NCBI GenBank assembly: GCA_944392335.1
Contig: CALXWJ010000067.1
Coordinates: forward strand, 1-51,716
From: an uncultured Clostridia bacterium
Lineage (GTDB): Bacteria; Bacillota; Clostridia; UBA1381
Length of the DNA stretch: 51,716 nt
Direction: 5' to 3'
Shown: piece after piece, positions 16,538-25,268 of the stretch
Layout of the letters: each line of letters opens with the position of its first letter
Numbering within the stretch: the first letter of the stretch is position 1
Notes under the pieces: model-generated
What the model saw: only the letters and a program-made list of their open reading frames with translations
What the model was told of the DNA's origin: nothing
Database searches by the model: none
Translations under genes and position numbers: made by a program

Positions 16538-16728
16538 ATAATACTGAAAAACATTAATTGTTTGGTATAAATTTAAAAGTACCATAATCAAAAAAAATAT
16601 AAAAAATATTGATAAAAATATTTGTAAATAGTATATACAAAAATGATAATTTATGATATAATAACAATAGTTTTTTGAGTAAAATTGTGAATGGATAAAA
16701 AAATATCCGATAAATTTTCATAAAACTA

Positions 16729-16757
16729 TTTACAAAACCAGAAAAGTGGTATATAAT
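16729..16757 (+). promoter_or_regulatory. Promoter of the BMC operon
   Basis: TTTACA and TATAAT are 17 bp apart, 60 nt upstream of the aldolase start. A small inverted repeat, GGATA-(6)-TATCC at about 16693-16708, lies just upstream and could be an operator for the DeoR protein encoded at the far end. Confidence 0.7.
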
Positions 16758-16817
16758 CAAGTTAAAACAAAATAAAACAAAGAAAAACAAAAAAATAAAA
16801 TACAGGAGGATGCACAA

Positions 16818-17645
16818 ATGTACAAATCAGATTATGAGATCAAAAAAGAAATTTGTGAGATTGGGAGAAGAATTTATAATGATGGATTCGTGGCTGCAAA
16901 TGACGGTAACATTTCCATTAAAGTGGATGAAGATACTTATTTTGTAACACCTACCGGAGTAAGTAAGGGTTACATGACACCTGAAATGATATGTAAGGTT
17001 GACAAAAATCTTAACATGAAAGAGCCAAACAAATGGAAGCCTTCATCAGAAGTTAAAATGCATTTGAGAGTATATCAAGAAAGACCGGATGTTAAAGCGG
17101 TTGTTCACGCTCATCCTCCTATAGCTACTTCATTTGCTATTGCGGGAATTCCTCTTGACAAGCTTATTATGCCTGAAGCGGTAATTTTCCTTGGAGCCGT
17201 TCCGATTGCTGAATATGGTACACCTTCAACAATGGAAATTCCCGATTCATTAATGCCATACATACAGGATTATGATGCAATATTGCTCGCAAATCACGGT
17301 GCATTGAGTTTTGGTGTAGACCTTAATACAGCATTCTTCAGAATGGAATCAACTGAGTTTTACGCTAAGCTTATGATGTATTCGACACTTTTAGGCGGTG
17401 CAAAGGAAATTCCTTGCGGTGAAGTTAAGAAGCTTATTGATTTGAGGAAAGATTTCAAGGTTCCGGGACATCATCCTATGGAAAAAATATGCCCAAGCTG
17501 CTATAACGAAGGTGCAGAGGACTTGACGCCGACAGAAGCTGCCGAAAAGTATGGCGACAGCTGCAATTGCAAATCGGGCGACGCCAAGATCGAAGACATA
17601 GTAGCGGAAGTAACCAAAAGAGTTTTGGAAAAATATAATAAATAA
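16818..17645 (+). CDS. Class II aldolase (fuculose/rhamnulose phosphate type) with BMC-targeting tail
   Basis: The core (1-215) matches L-fuculose-1-phosphate aldolase, which splits a deoxy-ketose phosphate into dihydroxyacetone phosphate and lactaldehyde. The zinc ligands fit the E. coli FucA pattern with a constant shift of five residues (His97, His99, His160, and Glu78 as the acid). Past the core is a linker with Cys225, Cys228, Cys249 and Cys251. An amphipathic helix at 257-275 (KIEDIVAEVTKRVLEKYNK) then has the look of an encapsulation peptide. It is the first gene of the BMC operon, with AGGAGG upstream. Fucose versus rhamnose cannot be decided here. Confidence 0.93.
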   Translation: MYKSDYEIKKEICEIGRRIYNDGFVAANDGNISIKVDEDTYFVTPTGVSKGYMTPEMICKVDKNLNMKEPNKWKPSSEVKMHLRVYQERPDVKAVVHAHPPIATSFAIAGIPLDKLIMPEAVIFLGAVPIAEYGTPSTMEIPDSLMPYIQDYDAILLANHGALSFGVDLNTAFFRMESTEFYAKLMMYSTLLGGAKEIPCGEVKKLIDLRKDFKVPGHHPMEKICPSCYNEGAEDLTPTEAAEKYGDSCNCKSGDAKIEDIVAEVTKRVLEKYNK

Positions 17646-17662
17646 TTTAAGGAATTGATATA

Positions 17663-18616
17663 ATGAAAAATTCCGGACTTTATACAGGGCATGGCGACAA
17701 GGGCTATACCCGGACAGTAAAAAACATACGAATATCAAAAGCTGATGATTTAATCGGTCTTATAGGAACAATTGATGAATATTCGGCATCATTGGGAGTT
17801 GCAAAAGCCAACTGCAAAGATAATAAACTTAAAGATGATCTGGGACGGGTTCAGAAGAAACTTGTTTCCATTATGGGAGAACTTGCGGGCGGTGATGTCA
17901 GTGTTACCGAAGAATGTGTAAAGACAATTGAGGAAATGACAGATGAATATATGCCGGAGCAATTCACGGAATTTACGCTTCCGGGAGAGAATATTGTTTC
18001 TTCTTATCTTGATTTGGCGCGAGCCGTAATCAGAAGAGGAGAAAGAATTGCGGCAAAGGTAATGCAGACAGGCAGAATAAGACCGGTAACTTACATATAT
18101 TTGAACAGACTGAGTGATATGACATATGCAATGGCAAGATATACACAGACGCAGAACAAACCGAGTACAGAAAATAATTTCGGCGCTGTTTCACATAAGT
18201 ATGATACATTGAATCTTGACCTTGCAAAAGAAATTGCATTGGCTGTTGAAAAGAGAGCAGAAGCAATGAATAAATGTGTTGTTGTGGCAATACTGGATGC
18301 GGGAGCAAATCTTATGCTTCTTCATTCAATGGAAGACGCTTACATTGCAAGCTGTCAGATAGCACAGGATAAAGCATATACGGCTGTATCTTTAAAAATG
18401 CCCACTCACATTGCCTTAGCAGAATCGAGAGGCGGAACTCTTGACGGACTCGTCCCTACCGACTCAAACCGTCTTATGCTTTTAGGCGGAGGAGAACCTT
18501 TGATTATTAATAATAAAGTGGTGGGAGCAATCGGAGTATCCGGCGGAACTGCAGAAGAAGATATTGCTTTTGCGGAATTCGGAGCCATGTATTTGGAAAG
18601 GAGGCTTAGTTTATGA
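17663..18616 (+). CDS. pduO: PduO-type ATP:cob(I)alamin adenosyltransferase fused to a GlcG/HbpS-like domain
   Basis: Residues 1-165 are a PduO adenosyltransferase that makes adenosylcobalamin. The ATP-binding start is YTGHGDKGYT (7-16). RISKADD and GTIDEYSASLG follow, as does LARAVIRRGER (118-128) with the conserved Arg-Arg-x-Glu and YLNRLSDMTYAMAR. Residues 185-317 are a GlcG/HbpS (DUF336) domain, as in Salmonella PduO, where that half binds corrinoid or heme. This two-domain length of 317 is usual. The stop overlaps the next start by 4 bp. Its presence implies that a B12-dependent enzyme is used with this compartment, but none is encoded in the window. Confidence 0.94.
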   Translation: MKNSGLYTGHGDKGYTRTVKNIRISKADDLIGLIGTIDEYSASLGVAKANCKDNKLKDDLGRVQKKLVSIMGELAGGDVSVTEECVKTIEEMTDEYMPEQFTEFTLPGENIVSSYLDLARAVIRRGERIAAKVMQTGRIRPVTYIYLNRLSDMTYAMARYTQTQNKPSTENNFGAVSHKYDTLNLDLAKEIALAVEKRAEAMNKCVVVAILDAGANLMLLHSMEDAYIASCQIAQDKAYTAVSLKMPTHIALAESRGGTLDGLVPTDSNRLMLLGGGEPLIINNKVVGAIGVSGGTAEEDIAFAEFGAMYLERRLSL

Positions 18617-20031
18617 TAGATGAAAAACAAATAAGTGAGATTGTCAGAAAGGTTATGTCTGACATGAAACCGGAAGATAAGCCTGCGAGAAAACAAATAG
18701 GTGTTTTTGATACCATGGAAGAAGCGATTGAAGCTTGTAACAAGGCTTATGAAATTTTCAGATATTATAACAAAGAGCAGAGAGAAAACATAATAAAAGA
18801 AATAAGAAAACTAACCCATGCCGAAGCTGAAATAATGGCAAAATTGGCTGTGGAAGATACAAAAATGGGTAATGTTTATCATAAAACATTAAAGCATCAT
18901 TTGGTTGCGGACAAAACTCCGGGAACCGAAGATCTTGAAACAAAAGCATTATCGGGTGACAGAGGGTTAACACTTGTTGAAATGGCACCATATGGTATTA
19001 TAGGTGCTATTACTCCGAGTACTAATCCAAGCTGTACTGTTATTTGTAACAGTATTTCAATGCTTGCCGGAGGCAATGGGGTATTATTTAATCCTCATCC
19101 TCATGCAAAGAGAATATCAGCATATGCGGTTGATTTGGTAAACCGTGCTGTATTGGCGGCAGGGGGTCCTGAAAATATTGTAGCTACAGTTGCAAATCCG
19201 ACAATGGAAACTTCAAATAAAATGGTTAATCATCCGTCGGTAAAAATGCTTGTTGCAACGGGTGGCCCGGGAGTTGTTAAAATGCTGTTGTCATCAGGTA
19301 AAAAAGCAATCGGCGCAGGTGCGGGTAATCCCCCTGTAGTTGTTGATGATACGGCTGATATAGAAAAAGCCGCAAAGGATATTATTGATGGTTGTACCTT
19401 TGATAATAATTTGCCTTGTATTGCTGAAAAAGAGTGTTTTGTTATGAGCAATGTTGCCGATCAGCTTATTGAGGGAATGCTTAAAAACGGAGCATACTTT
19501 ATAAATTCAGAACAGGTAAGAGAACTGGAAAAAGTTGTTCTTGTTGAAGCGCCTCCAAAAAAACCCGGAGATTTGCCGAAGAAAGTTATAAATAAAGATT
19601 GGGTTGGAAGAGATGCAAAGAAAATCCTTGCTCAGATAGGAGTTAATGTGGGTGACGATATCCGCTGCATTATTTGTGAAACGGAATTTTCACAGGCTTT
19701 TGTGCAAACAGAGTTGATGATGCCTATTCTTCCTATTGTAAGATGTCAGACCTTTGAGGAAGCTATGGAAATGGCTGTCAAAGCGGAACACGGAAACAGA
19801 CACTCCGCACATCTCCATTCTAAGAATGTAGATCATATGACTGCATATGCAAAAGCAATCGGAACAACAATATTTGTAAAGAACGCACCAAGTTATGCAG
19901 GTATCGGCTTTAACAGTGAAGGTCATACAACCTTTACAATAGCAGGACCTACAGGTGAGGGTATTACTTCCGCAAGAAGCTTCACAAGACAAAGAAGATG
20001 TGTTCTTGTTGACAGTTTATCAATTATATGA
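18613..20031 (+). CDS. pduP: CoA-acylating aldehyde dehydrogenase (PduP-like)
   Basis: The 472-residue enzyme oxidises an aldehyde (propionaldehyde or lactaldehyde) to its acyl-CoA with NAD inside the compartment. Residues 1-18 (MIDEKQISEIVRKVMSDM) are an amphipathic targeting helix joined by a short linker to the catalytic body. The nucleophile is Cys269 in DNNLPCIAEKE. The nucleotide-binding side has ITPSTNPS and ATGGPGVVKM. It is translationally coupled to pduO and followed within 14 bp by the alcohol dehydrogenase, its redox partner for recycling NAD. Confidence 0.96.
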   Translation: MIDEKQISEIVRKVMSDMKPEDKPARKQIGVFDTMEEAIEACNKAYEIFRYYNKEQRENIIKEIRKLTHAEAEIMAKLAVEDTKMGNVYHKTLKHHLVADKTPGTEDLETKALSGDRGLTLVEMAPYGIIGAITPSTNPSCTVICNSISMLAGGNGVLFNPHPHAKRISAYAVDLVNRAVLAAGGPENIVATVANPTMETSNKMVNHPSVKMLVATGGPGVVKMLLSSGKKAIGAGAGNPPVVVDDTADIEKAAKDIIDGCTFDNNLPCIAEKECFVMSNVADQLIEGMLKNGAYFINSEQVRELEKVVLVEAPPKKPGDLPKKVINKDWVGRDAKKILAQIGVNVGDDIRCIICETEFSQAFVQTELMMPILPIVRCQTFEEAMEMAVKAEHGNRHSAHLHSKNVDHMTAYAKAIGTTIFVKNAPSYAGIGFNSEGHTTFTIAGPTGEGITSARSFTRQRRCVLVDSLSII

Positions 20032-20044
20032 GGAGGATAGCGCA

Positions 20045-21256
20045 ATGGATATAAATGAAAAAGATATTGCTCAATTGGTTCAGGCAGTGATTGATGAAAT
20101 GAACGGAAAATCATCCAAAGCTTCTGCAACATCAGCATCAAAGAATATTCCTAAAACTGCAAGAGTTGCAATGCTTACATCTCTTGAACACTTTGATATA
20201 AAAGAATATCCTATTCCTGAAGTGGGAGATGATGATATTCTGGTAAAAGTCGAAGGCTGCGGAGTGTGCGGAACCGATGCACATGAATTTAAAAGAGATT
20301 CGTTTTCACTGATTCCAGTTGCACTGGGACATGAAGGTACCGGTGAAATAGTGAAAATGGGTAAAAATGTAAAGAAAGACAGCGCAGGCAAACCTTTGAA
20401 TATAGGTGATAAGGTTGTTACCTGTATGATCTTTAAGGATAACCCTGATATAACAATGTTTGATTTAAACAAACAAAATGTAGGGGGAGCAGATGTTTAC
20501 GGTTTGTTGCCGGATGATGATTATCATTTAAACGGTTGGTTCAGCGATTACATATTAATCAGGGGCGGATCTACAGTATTTAATGTAAGTGATCTTGATC
20601 TTGATTCAAGAATTTTAATTGAACCGTGTGCAGTGCTTGTACACGCTGTGGAACGTGCAAAAACCACCGATATATTGAGATTCAATTCAAGAGTTGTGGT
20701 ACAGGGCTGCGGACCTATCGGACTTATCTGTATTGCAGTTTTGAGAACAATGGGTATTGAAAATATAGTTGCAGTTGACGGCAATGAACAAAGATTGGAA
20801 TTTGCAAAGAAAATGGGCGCAGGAGCAACGGTTAACTTTATGCAGTATAAAGGTATAGAGGCTTTATCCGAAGCAGTGAAAAATGCGTTCGGCGGATATT
20901 ATGCCGATTTTGCTTTCCAATGTACAGGTTCACCGGTAGCTCACAGCAATATATATAAATTCATAAGAAACGGCGGAGGCTTGTGTGAATTAGGATTCTT
21001 TATAAACGGCGGAGACGCAACAATCAATCCTCACTTTGATTTATGTTCAAAGGAAATCACATTAGTAGGTTCATGGGTATATACATTGAGAGATTACGCA
21101 ACAACTTTTGATTTCTTGAAGAGAGCACAGGCAATCGGTTTACCGATGAAGGATTTAATAACACATAAATTTGGTCTTGATGAGATGAATGAAGCATTGG
21201 AAACAAACCTTGCTCAAAAGGGATTAAAGATTGCTTATGTAAACAAGGATATCTAA
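20045..21256 (+). CDS. Zinc-containing alcohol dehydrogenase (MDR family) with BMC-targeting helix
   Basis: The 403-residue medium-chain dehydrogenase likely reduces lactaldehyde to 1,2-propanediol or propionaldehyde to propanol, and so regenerates NAD in the compartment. The N-terminal helix DINEKDIAQLVQAVIDEM and a Ser/Ala linker (to about 38) form an encapsulation peptide. Catalytic zinc motifs GCGVCGTD and GHEGTGE and the Rossmann VQGCGPIGL are present. An ATG just inside GAGGAGGATAGCGCA spacing is the start. A longer in-frame extension upstream would overlap the preceding gene and is rejected. The same gene order is known from fucose/rhamnose BMC loci of clostridia. Confidence 0.92.
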   Translation: MDINEKDIAQLVQAVIDEMNGKSSKASATSASKNIPKTARVAMLTSLEHFDIKEYPIPEVGDDDILVKVEGCGVCGTDAHEFKRDSFSLIPVALGHEGTGEIVKMGKNVKKDSAGKPLNIGDKVVTCMIFKDNPDITMFDLNKQNVGGADVYGLLPDDDYHLNGWFSDYILIRGGSTVFNVSDLDLDSRILIEPCAVLVHAVERAKTTDILRFNSRVVVQGCGPIGLICIAVLRTMGIENIVAVDGNEQRLEFAKKMGAGATVNFMQYKGIEALSEAVKNAFGGYYADFAFQCTGSPVAHSNIYKFIRNGGGLCELGFFINGGDATINPHFDLCSKEITLVGSWVYTLRDYATTFDFLKRAQAIGLPMKDLITHKFGLDEMNEALETNLAQKGLKIAYVNKDI

Positions 21257-21282
21257 ATTAATTTGAAAGGATGTTTTTGCAG

Positions 21283-21621
21283 ATGGAAGCAATCGGAATA
21301 GTTGAAATGTTTGGATTTGTGTGTGCAATAAAGGCAGCGGATGCGGCTGCAAAAGCTGCAGATGTAAAGATTATAGCAATTGATTCCAACAAGCCCGCGA
21401 ATGCAGATACGGTTGAAGTACCGCTTATCATGTGTATTAAAATGCAGGGAAGTGTTGCAGCCGTGGAAGCTGGAGTCGAAGCGGCGGCAGCGGCAGCGGA
21501 ATCATGTACAGGCCTTATACAGAAACATATAATAGCACGCCCTACTGAGGATTCACAAAAAATGGCGCTGCGTTCAAGTGTCGGAAGAGATATAGTGGGA
21601 AAGATAAAGAATAACGCGTAG
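21283..21621 (+). CDS. BMC-H hexameric shell protein (with C-terminal extension)
   Basis: The 112-residue protein has one BMC domain (EAIGIVEMFGFVCAIKAADAAAKAADVKI to HIIARP, about 1-86). A short basic tail of about 25 residues follows. The domain carries an insertion at the pore-facing strand (DSNKPANADTVEVPLIMC) compared with its neighbours, so the pore should differ. BMC-H proteins form the hexagonal shell facets. An ATG 12 bases upstream lies against the ribosome binding site, so the second ATG is chosen. Confidence 0.93.
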   Translation: MEAIGIVEMFGFVCAIKAADAAAKAADVKIIAIDSNKPANADTVEVPLIMCIKMQGSVAAVEAGVEAAAAAAESCTGLIQKHIIARPTEDSQKMALRSSVGRDIVGKIKNNA

Positions 21622-21646
21622 TAAAAATGAAAGGTAGGTTTATAAT

Positions 21647-21916
21647 ATGGAAGCATTAGGTATGATCGAAACAAGAGGTTTGACCGCGTCAATTGAAGCT
21701 GCGGATGCAATGACAAAAGCGGCTAATGTAACATTGATCGGAACAGAAAAAATAGGATCAGGATTAGTAAGTGTAATGGTAAGAGGAGATGTTGGAGCCG
21801 TTAAGGCTGCTGTTGAAGCCGGTGCAGAAGCTGCTTCAAGACTGGGTGAATTGGTAGCAAAACACGTAATTCCTCGTCCTCACCAGGATGTAGAAAAGAT
21901 TTTACCATCAATCTGA
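21647..21916 (+). CDS. BMC-H hexameric shell protein (PduA/PduJ-like)
   Basis: The 89-residue protein is a minimal BMC domain: [22 protein letters not shown], then [32 protein letters not shown] and ending [15 protein letters not shown]. The pore loop is KIGSGL, as in PduA-type facets that pass small metabolites. It closely resembles the fourth shell gene of this operon (22442), suggesting a local duplication. AGGTAGG is upstream. Confidence 0.97.
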   Translation: MEALGMIETRGLTASIEAADAMTKAANVTLIGTEKIGSGLVSVMVRGDVGAVKAAVEAGAEAASRLGELVAKHVIPRPHQDVEKILPSI

Positions 21917-21954
21917 TCAACCGAAATAAATACATAGAAAGGTTGGTATAAGCG

Positions 21955-22389
21955 ATGGACTTTTCACTTGGTTTAATTGAAGTTCAGGCTCTCGGACATG
22001 CAATTTATGTTCTTGACGCCATGACAAAAGCAGCAGATGTAGAATTTGTTGCAACCGAGCGAAGACTGGGCGGAAGATTGGTTACATTAGTTGTTAAGGG
22101 TAATGTGTCCGCTGTAACGGCTGCTGTTGAGGCAGGTAAGCAATTAGCTTTGGAGTTAAAATGTTTGAAAGCAGCGGAAGTTATAGCAAGACCGCACAGC
22201 GAGATATTAAAATTTCTTCATCTTGATGAAGAAAAAACGGTAGAGCCTGCAGCTGAATCTGCAGCAACTCATGTAGGTGAGGATTTGCCAAAAAAAGAAA
22301 AGGCTCTGCCTGCCAAAAGAGTTTCTAAAACTGTAAAAACAGTTTCAGATAAAAAAACCACCTCTACAAAAAGAGGAAGAAAATCATAA
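21955..22389 (+). CDS. BMC-H shell protein with long lysine-rich C-terminal tail
   Basis: Residues 1-90 form a BMC domain (LGLIEVQALGHAIYVLDAMTKAADVEFV to EVIARPHSEILKFL) with pore loop RLGGRL. Residues 95-144 are a low-complexity tail. It is first acidic and Ala-rich, then strongly basic with many Lys, Thr and Ser, ending STKRGRKS. The tail looks disordered. EutK-like proteins also carry a C-terminal nucleic-acid-binding part, so contact with nucleic acid or with cargo is possible. That is inference. It lies between two PduA-like genes. Confidence 0.92.
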   Translation: MDFSLGLIEVQALGHAIYVLDAMTKAADVEFVATERRLGGRLVTLVVKGNVSAVTAAVEAGKQLALELKCLKAAEVIARPHSEILKFLHLDEEKTVEPAAESAATHVGEDLPKKEKALPAKRVSKTVKTVSDKKTTSTKRGRKS

Positions 22390-22441
22390 GTAAAATGTAA
22401 AAAAGCACATATGTGCAAATAAAAAATAGGAGGAAATTAAA

Positions 22442-22720
22442 ATGGCTGTAGAAGCATTAGGAATGGTAGAAACAAGAGGTTTGGTAGCTGCTGTAGAAGC
22501 TGCCGATGCAATGGTGAAAGCTGCAAATGTTACATTAATCGGAACAGAAAGAATCGGTTCAGGATTAGTAACAGTTATGGTAAGAGGTGATGTAGGCGCT
22601 GTTAAAGCTGCAACAGAAGCAGGTGCAGAAGCAGGTTCAAAATTGGGAGAACTTATTTCAGTACACGTAATTCCAAGACCTCACGGAGATGTAGAAAAGA
22701 TTCTTCCTGCAATTAAATAA
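22442..22720 (+). CDS. BMC-H hexameric shell protein (PduA/PduJ-like), second copy
   Basis: The 92-residue BMC domain protein ([22 protein letters not shown] to [17 protein letters not shown]) has pore loop RIGSGL. It is nearly the same as the shell protein at 21647 in length and motif. The strong AGGAGGAAATTAAA leader suggests high translation, fitting the main facet protein. A stem-loop follows before pduL. Confidence 0.97.
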   Translation: MAVEALGMVETRGLVAAVEAADAMVKAANVTLIGTERIGSGLVTVMVRGDVGAVKAATEAGAEAGSKLGELISVHVIPRPHGDVEKILPAIK

Positions 22721-22745
22721 TTCGGGAAATTCACAGACATGAAGC

Positions 22746-22779
22746 GGGGCAGATACTGCTTGCAATATTTGCCCCTTTA
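22746..22779 (+). terminator. Internal stem-loop after the BMC-H gene block
   Basis: GGGGCA and TGCCCC, with a longer imperfect interior, form a hairpin followed by only TTTA. It sits in the 136-bp gap between the last BMC-H gene and pduL. A weak terminator or RNA-stabilising structure would lower expression of the downstream genes relative to the abundant shell hexamers. Confidence 0.5.
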
Positions 22780-22856
22780 TACATTCAAATTAAGCTTTGC
22801 AAAATGTTTACGGTACTGTTTTTGTACTGAAAGTTCCTGAAAGGAATGATAAAATA

Positions 22857-23498
22857 ATGGATGAAAAGTTAGTAAATCTTGTAACACAAAGTGTAATTGA
22901 AATATTGAATAAAACTCAGAAAGATGATGGGATAAAAGTTGGAGTGTCTGCAAGACACGTACATTTATCACAACAGGATTTGGAAACCTTGTTTGGAAAA
23001 GGTTATAAATTGACACCTAAAAAGATGTTAATGGGAGATCAGTTCGCAGCAGAGGAATGTGTAACACTTGTAAGCCCTTCTTTGAGAACAATAGAAGGTG
23101 TAAGAGTACTTGGACCGGTAAGAAAAGATTCTCAGATTGAAATTTCTCGAACTGATACATTTAAGTTGAAAGTAAGTCCGCCGGTACGTCCGTCGGGTAA
23201 TATAAAAGGAAGTGCACCTATGGCCTTGGTAGGCCCAAAAGGCAGCGTGTTTTTAAATGAGGGTTGCATCATTGCAAATCGTCATATACATATGACTCCG
23301 GAAGATGCTGAAAAATACGGTGTTAAAGATAACGATGTTGTTGATGTGGAAATTCAGAATTCAAAACCGACACGTTATTATAATGTGCAGGTAAGAGTAC
23401 GTGAAGATTTCGACACAGAAATGCATATTGATACCGATGATGCTAATGCTGCTGCCATAAAACAAGGCGATCATGTTGAAATTATAACAAAGTATTAA
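22857..23498 (+). CDS. pduL: Phosphotransacylase PduL
   Basis: PduL converts acyl-CoA and phosphate to acyl phosphate and CoA, recycling CoA inside the shell. The 213-residue protein has two PduL half-domains. Zinc-binding histidines are visible as SARHVHLS (His34, His36) and NRHIHM (His143, His145). Residues 1-20 (MDEKLVNLVTQSVIEILNKT) form an amphipathic targeting helix. The ATG 11 nt after AAGGA is chosen over a TTG 60 bases upstream. Confidence 0.97.
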   Translation: MDEKLVNLVTQSVIEILNKTQKDDGIKVGVSARHVHLSQQDLETLFGKGYKLTPKKMLMGDQFAAEECVTLVSPSLRTIEGVRVLGPVRKDSQIEISRTDTFKLKVSPPVRPSGNIKGSAPMALVGPKGSVFLNEGCIIANRHIHMTPEDAEKYGVKDNDVVDVEIQNSKPTRYYNVQVRVREDFDTEMHIDTDDANAAAIKQGDHVEIITKY

Positions 23499-23529
23499 AC
23501 TTCCAAGTTTATGAAAGGAAGAAAAGAAT

Positions 23530-23796
23530 ATGATCTTGGCACAAGTCAAAGGAAGTATTGTTTCCACAAGTAAAAATGAAAAACTTGTCGGCTATAAGTT
23601 TATGATTGTACAGCCGATTGAAAATGATAAATTAATTGATAAGTATTTTATTGCGGTAGATTCCGTAGGTGCCGGAATTGGCGAAAAGGTTCTTGTTGCT
23701 ACAGGAAGTGCCGCAAGATTGGCATTGCCTAATAAAGAAGCACCGGTTGATGCGGCAATTGTAGGAATTGTTGATGAAAAACAGGGTAATTTATAA
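23530..23796 (+). CDS. BMC-P pentameric shell vertex protein (EutN/CcmL)
   Basis: The 88-residue protein (MILAQVKGSIVSTSKNEKLVGYKFMIVQP to DAAIVGIVDE) is an EutN/CcmL-family pentamer that closes the vertices of the shell. A single such gene in the locus is common. It has GAAAGGAAG upstream and follows pduL by 31 bp. Confidence 0.96.
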   Translation: MILAQVKGSIVSTSKNEKLVGYKFMIVQPIENDKLIDKYFIAVDSVGAGIGEKVLVATGSAARLALPNKEAPVDAAIVGIVDEKQGNL

Positions 23797-23881
23797 TTAA
23801 TTGGTGTTGCATATATAAATGTTCTGTTAAATTTTAACTGTAACATACGGCGTTTTAATTTTTCAAGGAGGGAAAGCTTGT

Positions 23882-25219
23882 ATGACATTGGAAGAATTGC
23901 AAAAAATAATATATGATGCCGGAATAGTTGGTGCCGGCGGAGCGGGTTTTCCCACACATAAAAAATTATCACAGGGAGTTAAGCAGGTAATAGTAAATGC
24001 TGCCGAATGTGAACCTTTAATGATGGTTGATCATCATATATTCAGAAAGCATTTTCAATCAATAATAGATACTTTGAATGTTATTCTGGATGTTTTAGGA
24101 GCTGAAGAAGCAATTTTTGGTATAAAAGGCAAAAATATGTACTTGCTTGATTCAAAAATTCTTGCAGATCTTAAAGGAACAAGAATAAGTGTTAAAGAAA
24201 TTCCGGATGTTTATCCTGCCGGTGATGAAGTTGTGCTGGTATATGAAACAACAGGGAAAATTATTCCCGAAGGCGCAATTCCTATTAATGTCGGAGTAAT
24301 GGTTATTAATACTGAAACACTTTATAATATAAAAAAGGCATTGCAAGATGGAGAAACAGTTTGTGAAAAATATGTTACTATTGCCGGTGATGTAAAAGAA
24401 GATATAACAATAAAAGTCCCTGTAGGAATGAAAATAAAAGAATTGTTTGCGGATATAGGCTATCCCGATTTGACGGGTAAAGCCGTAATAAACGGTGGAC
24501 CTATGATGGGAAAACTTGTAGATATCGAAAATGATGTTGTCACAAAAACCACAAAAGGTTTGTTAGTTTTCCCGGAAACACACAGTGTTATTCAAAGAAG
24601 AAAAATGCCGTTGAAAACAATGTTGAAAAGAGCATCAGCTGCTTGTTGTTACTGTACGATGTGTACAGATGTATGTCCGAGATATTTACTTGGACATTCA
24701 ATACAGGTACATAAAATATTAAGAGCAGCATCTCATTGCGAGGTTTCGGATACAGAGGCATTTTTGCAGGCGTCGCTTTGCTGTGGATGTGGAGTATGTA
24801 CAGTTATGGGATGCCAGCAGATGTTGAATCCTCAGGAAATTTCAATGAATGCAAAAGGCGTTTTGGCAAAAAAAGGTTATAGAAGAACAAATAATATAGC
24901 ACCTTCTGCACCAAGACCTGAAAGAGAGGGACGTTTAATACCCTCTGATACGCTTATTGACAGGCTTGGAATCAGAAAATATGTTAAAGATAAAGTTGAA
25001 AGGGTATATATGGACTTCTTCCCGGAAACCGTTTATATTCCCATGTCACAGCACGTAGGTAAGCCTGCGTCACCGATAGTGAAAGTGGGAGACAGAGTAA
25101 AAAAAGGACAGCTTATAGCAAAGACAGATGCCAATGCATTGGGAACTACAATACACTCAAGCATAGATGGTGTTGTAAAACTTGTAGATGATAAAAAAAT
25201 AGTAATTTCAGTAAAATAA
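23882..25219 (+). CDS. pduS: PduS/RnfC-like flavo-iron-sulfur protein
   Basis: The 445-residue protein starts with the flavin/NADH-binding part seen in RnfC and NuoF relatives (GAGGAGFPTHKK, 17-28; NAAECEPLMMVDH). The middle has two ferredoxin-like [4Fe-4S] motifs, CCYCTMCTDVCP and CCGCGVCTVMGC. The C-terminus is a barrel-sandwich domain (VKVGDRVKKGQLIAKTDANALG). PduS reduces cob(III)alamin for PduO in B12-dependent compartments, and homologs also occur in glycyl-radical ones, so the electron acceptor here is open. It follows the vertex protein by 85 bp and sits behind GGAGGGAAAG. Confidence 0.94.
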   Translation: MTLEELQKIIYDAGIVGAGGAGFPTHKKLSQGVKQVIVNAAECEPLMMVDHHIFRKHFQSIIDTLNVILDVLGAEEAIFGIKGKNMYLLDSKILADLKGTRISVKEIPDVYPAGDEVVLVYETTGKIIPEGAIPINVGVMVINTETLYNIKKALQDGETVCEKYVTIAGDVKEDITIKVPVGMKIKELFADIGYPDLTGKAVINGGPMMGKLVDIENDVVTKTTKGLLVFPETHSVIQRRKMPLKTMLKRASAACCYCTMCTDVCPRYLLGHSIQVHKILRAASHCEVSDTEAFLQASLCCGCGVCTVMGCQQMLNPQEISMNAKGVLAKKGYRRTNNIAPSAPRPEREGRLIPSDTLIDRLGIRKYVKDKVERVYMDFFPETVYIPMSQHVGKPASPIVKVGDRVKKGQLIAKTDANALGTTIHSSIDGVVKLVDDKKIVISVK

Positions 25220-25268
25220 AAGATTAATTGACCTTAAATAACAGCAAATTTAATTGAAAGGATAAGGT

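Noticed and set aside
20080..20472. A 130-codon frame opposite the alcohol dehydrogenase
   Set aside because: It is antisense to a gene with all family motifs. Ser/Pro/Thr-rich composition is typical of a complement frame.
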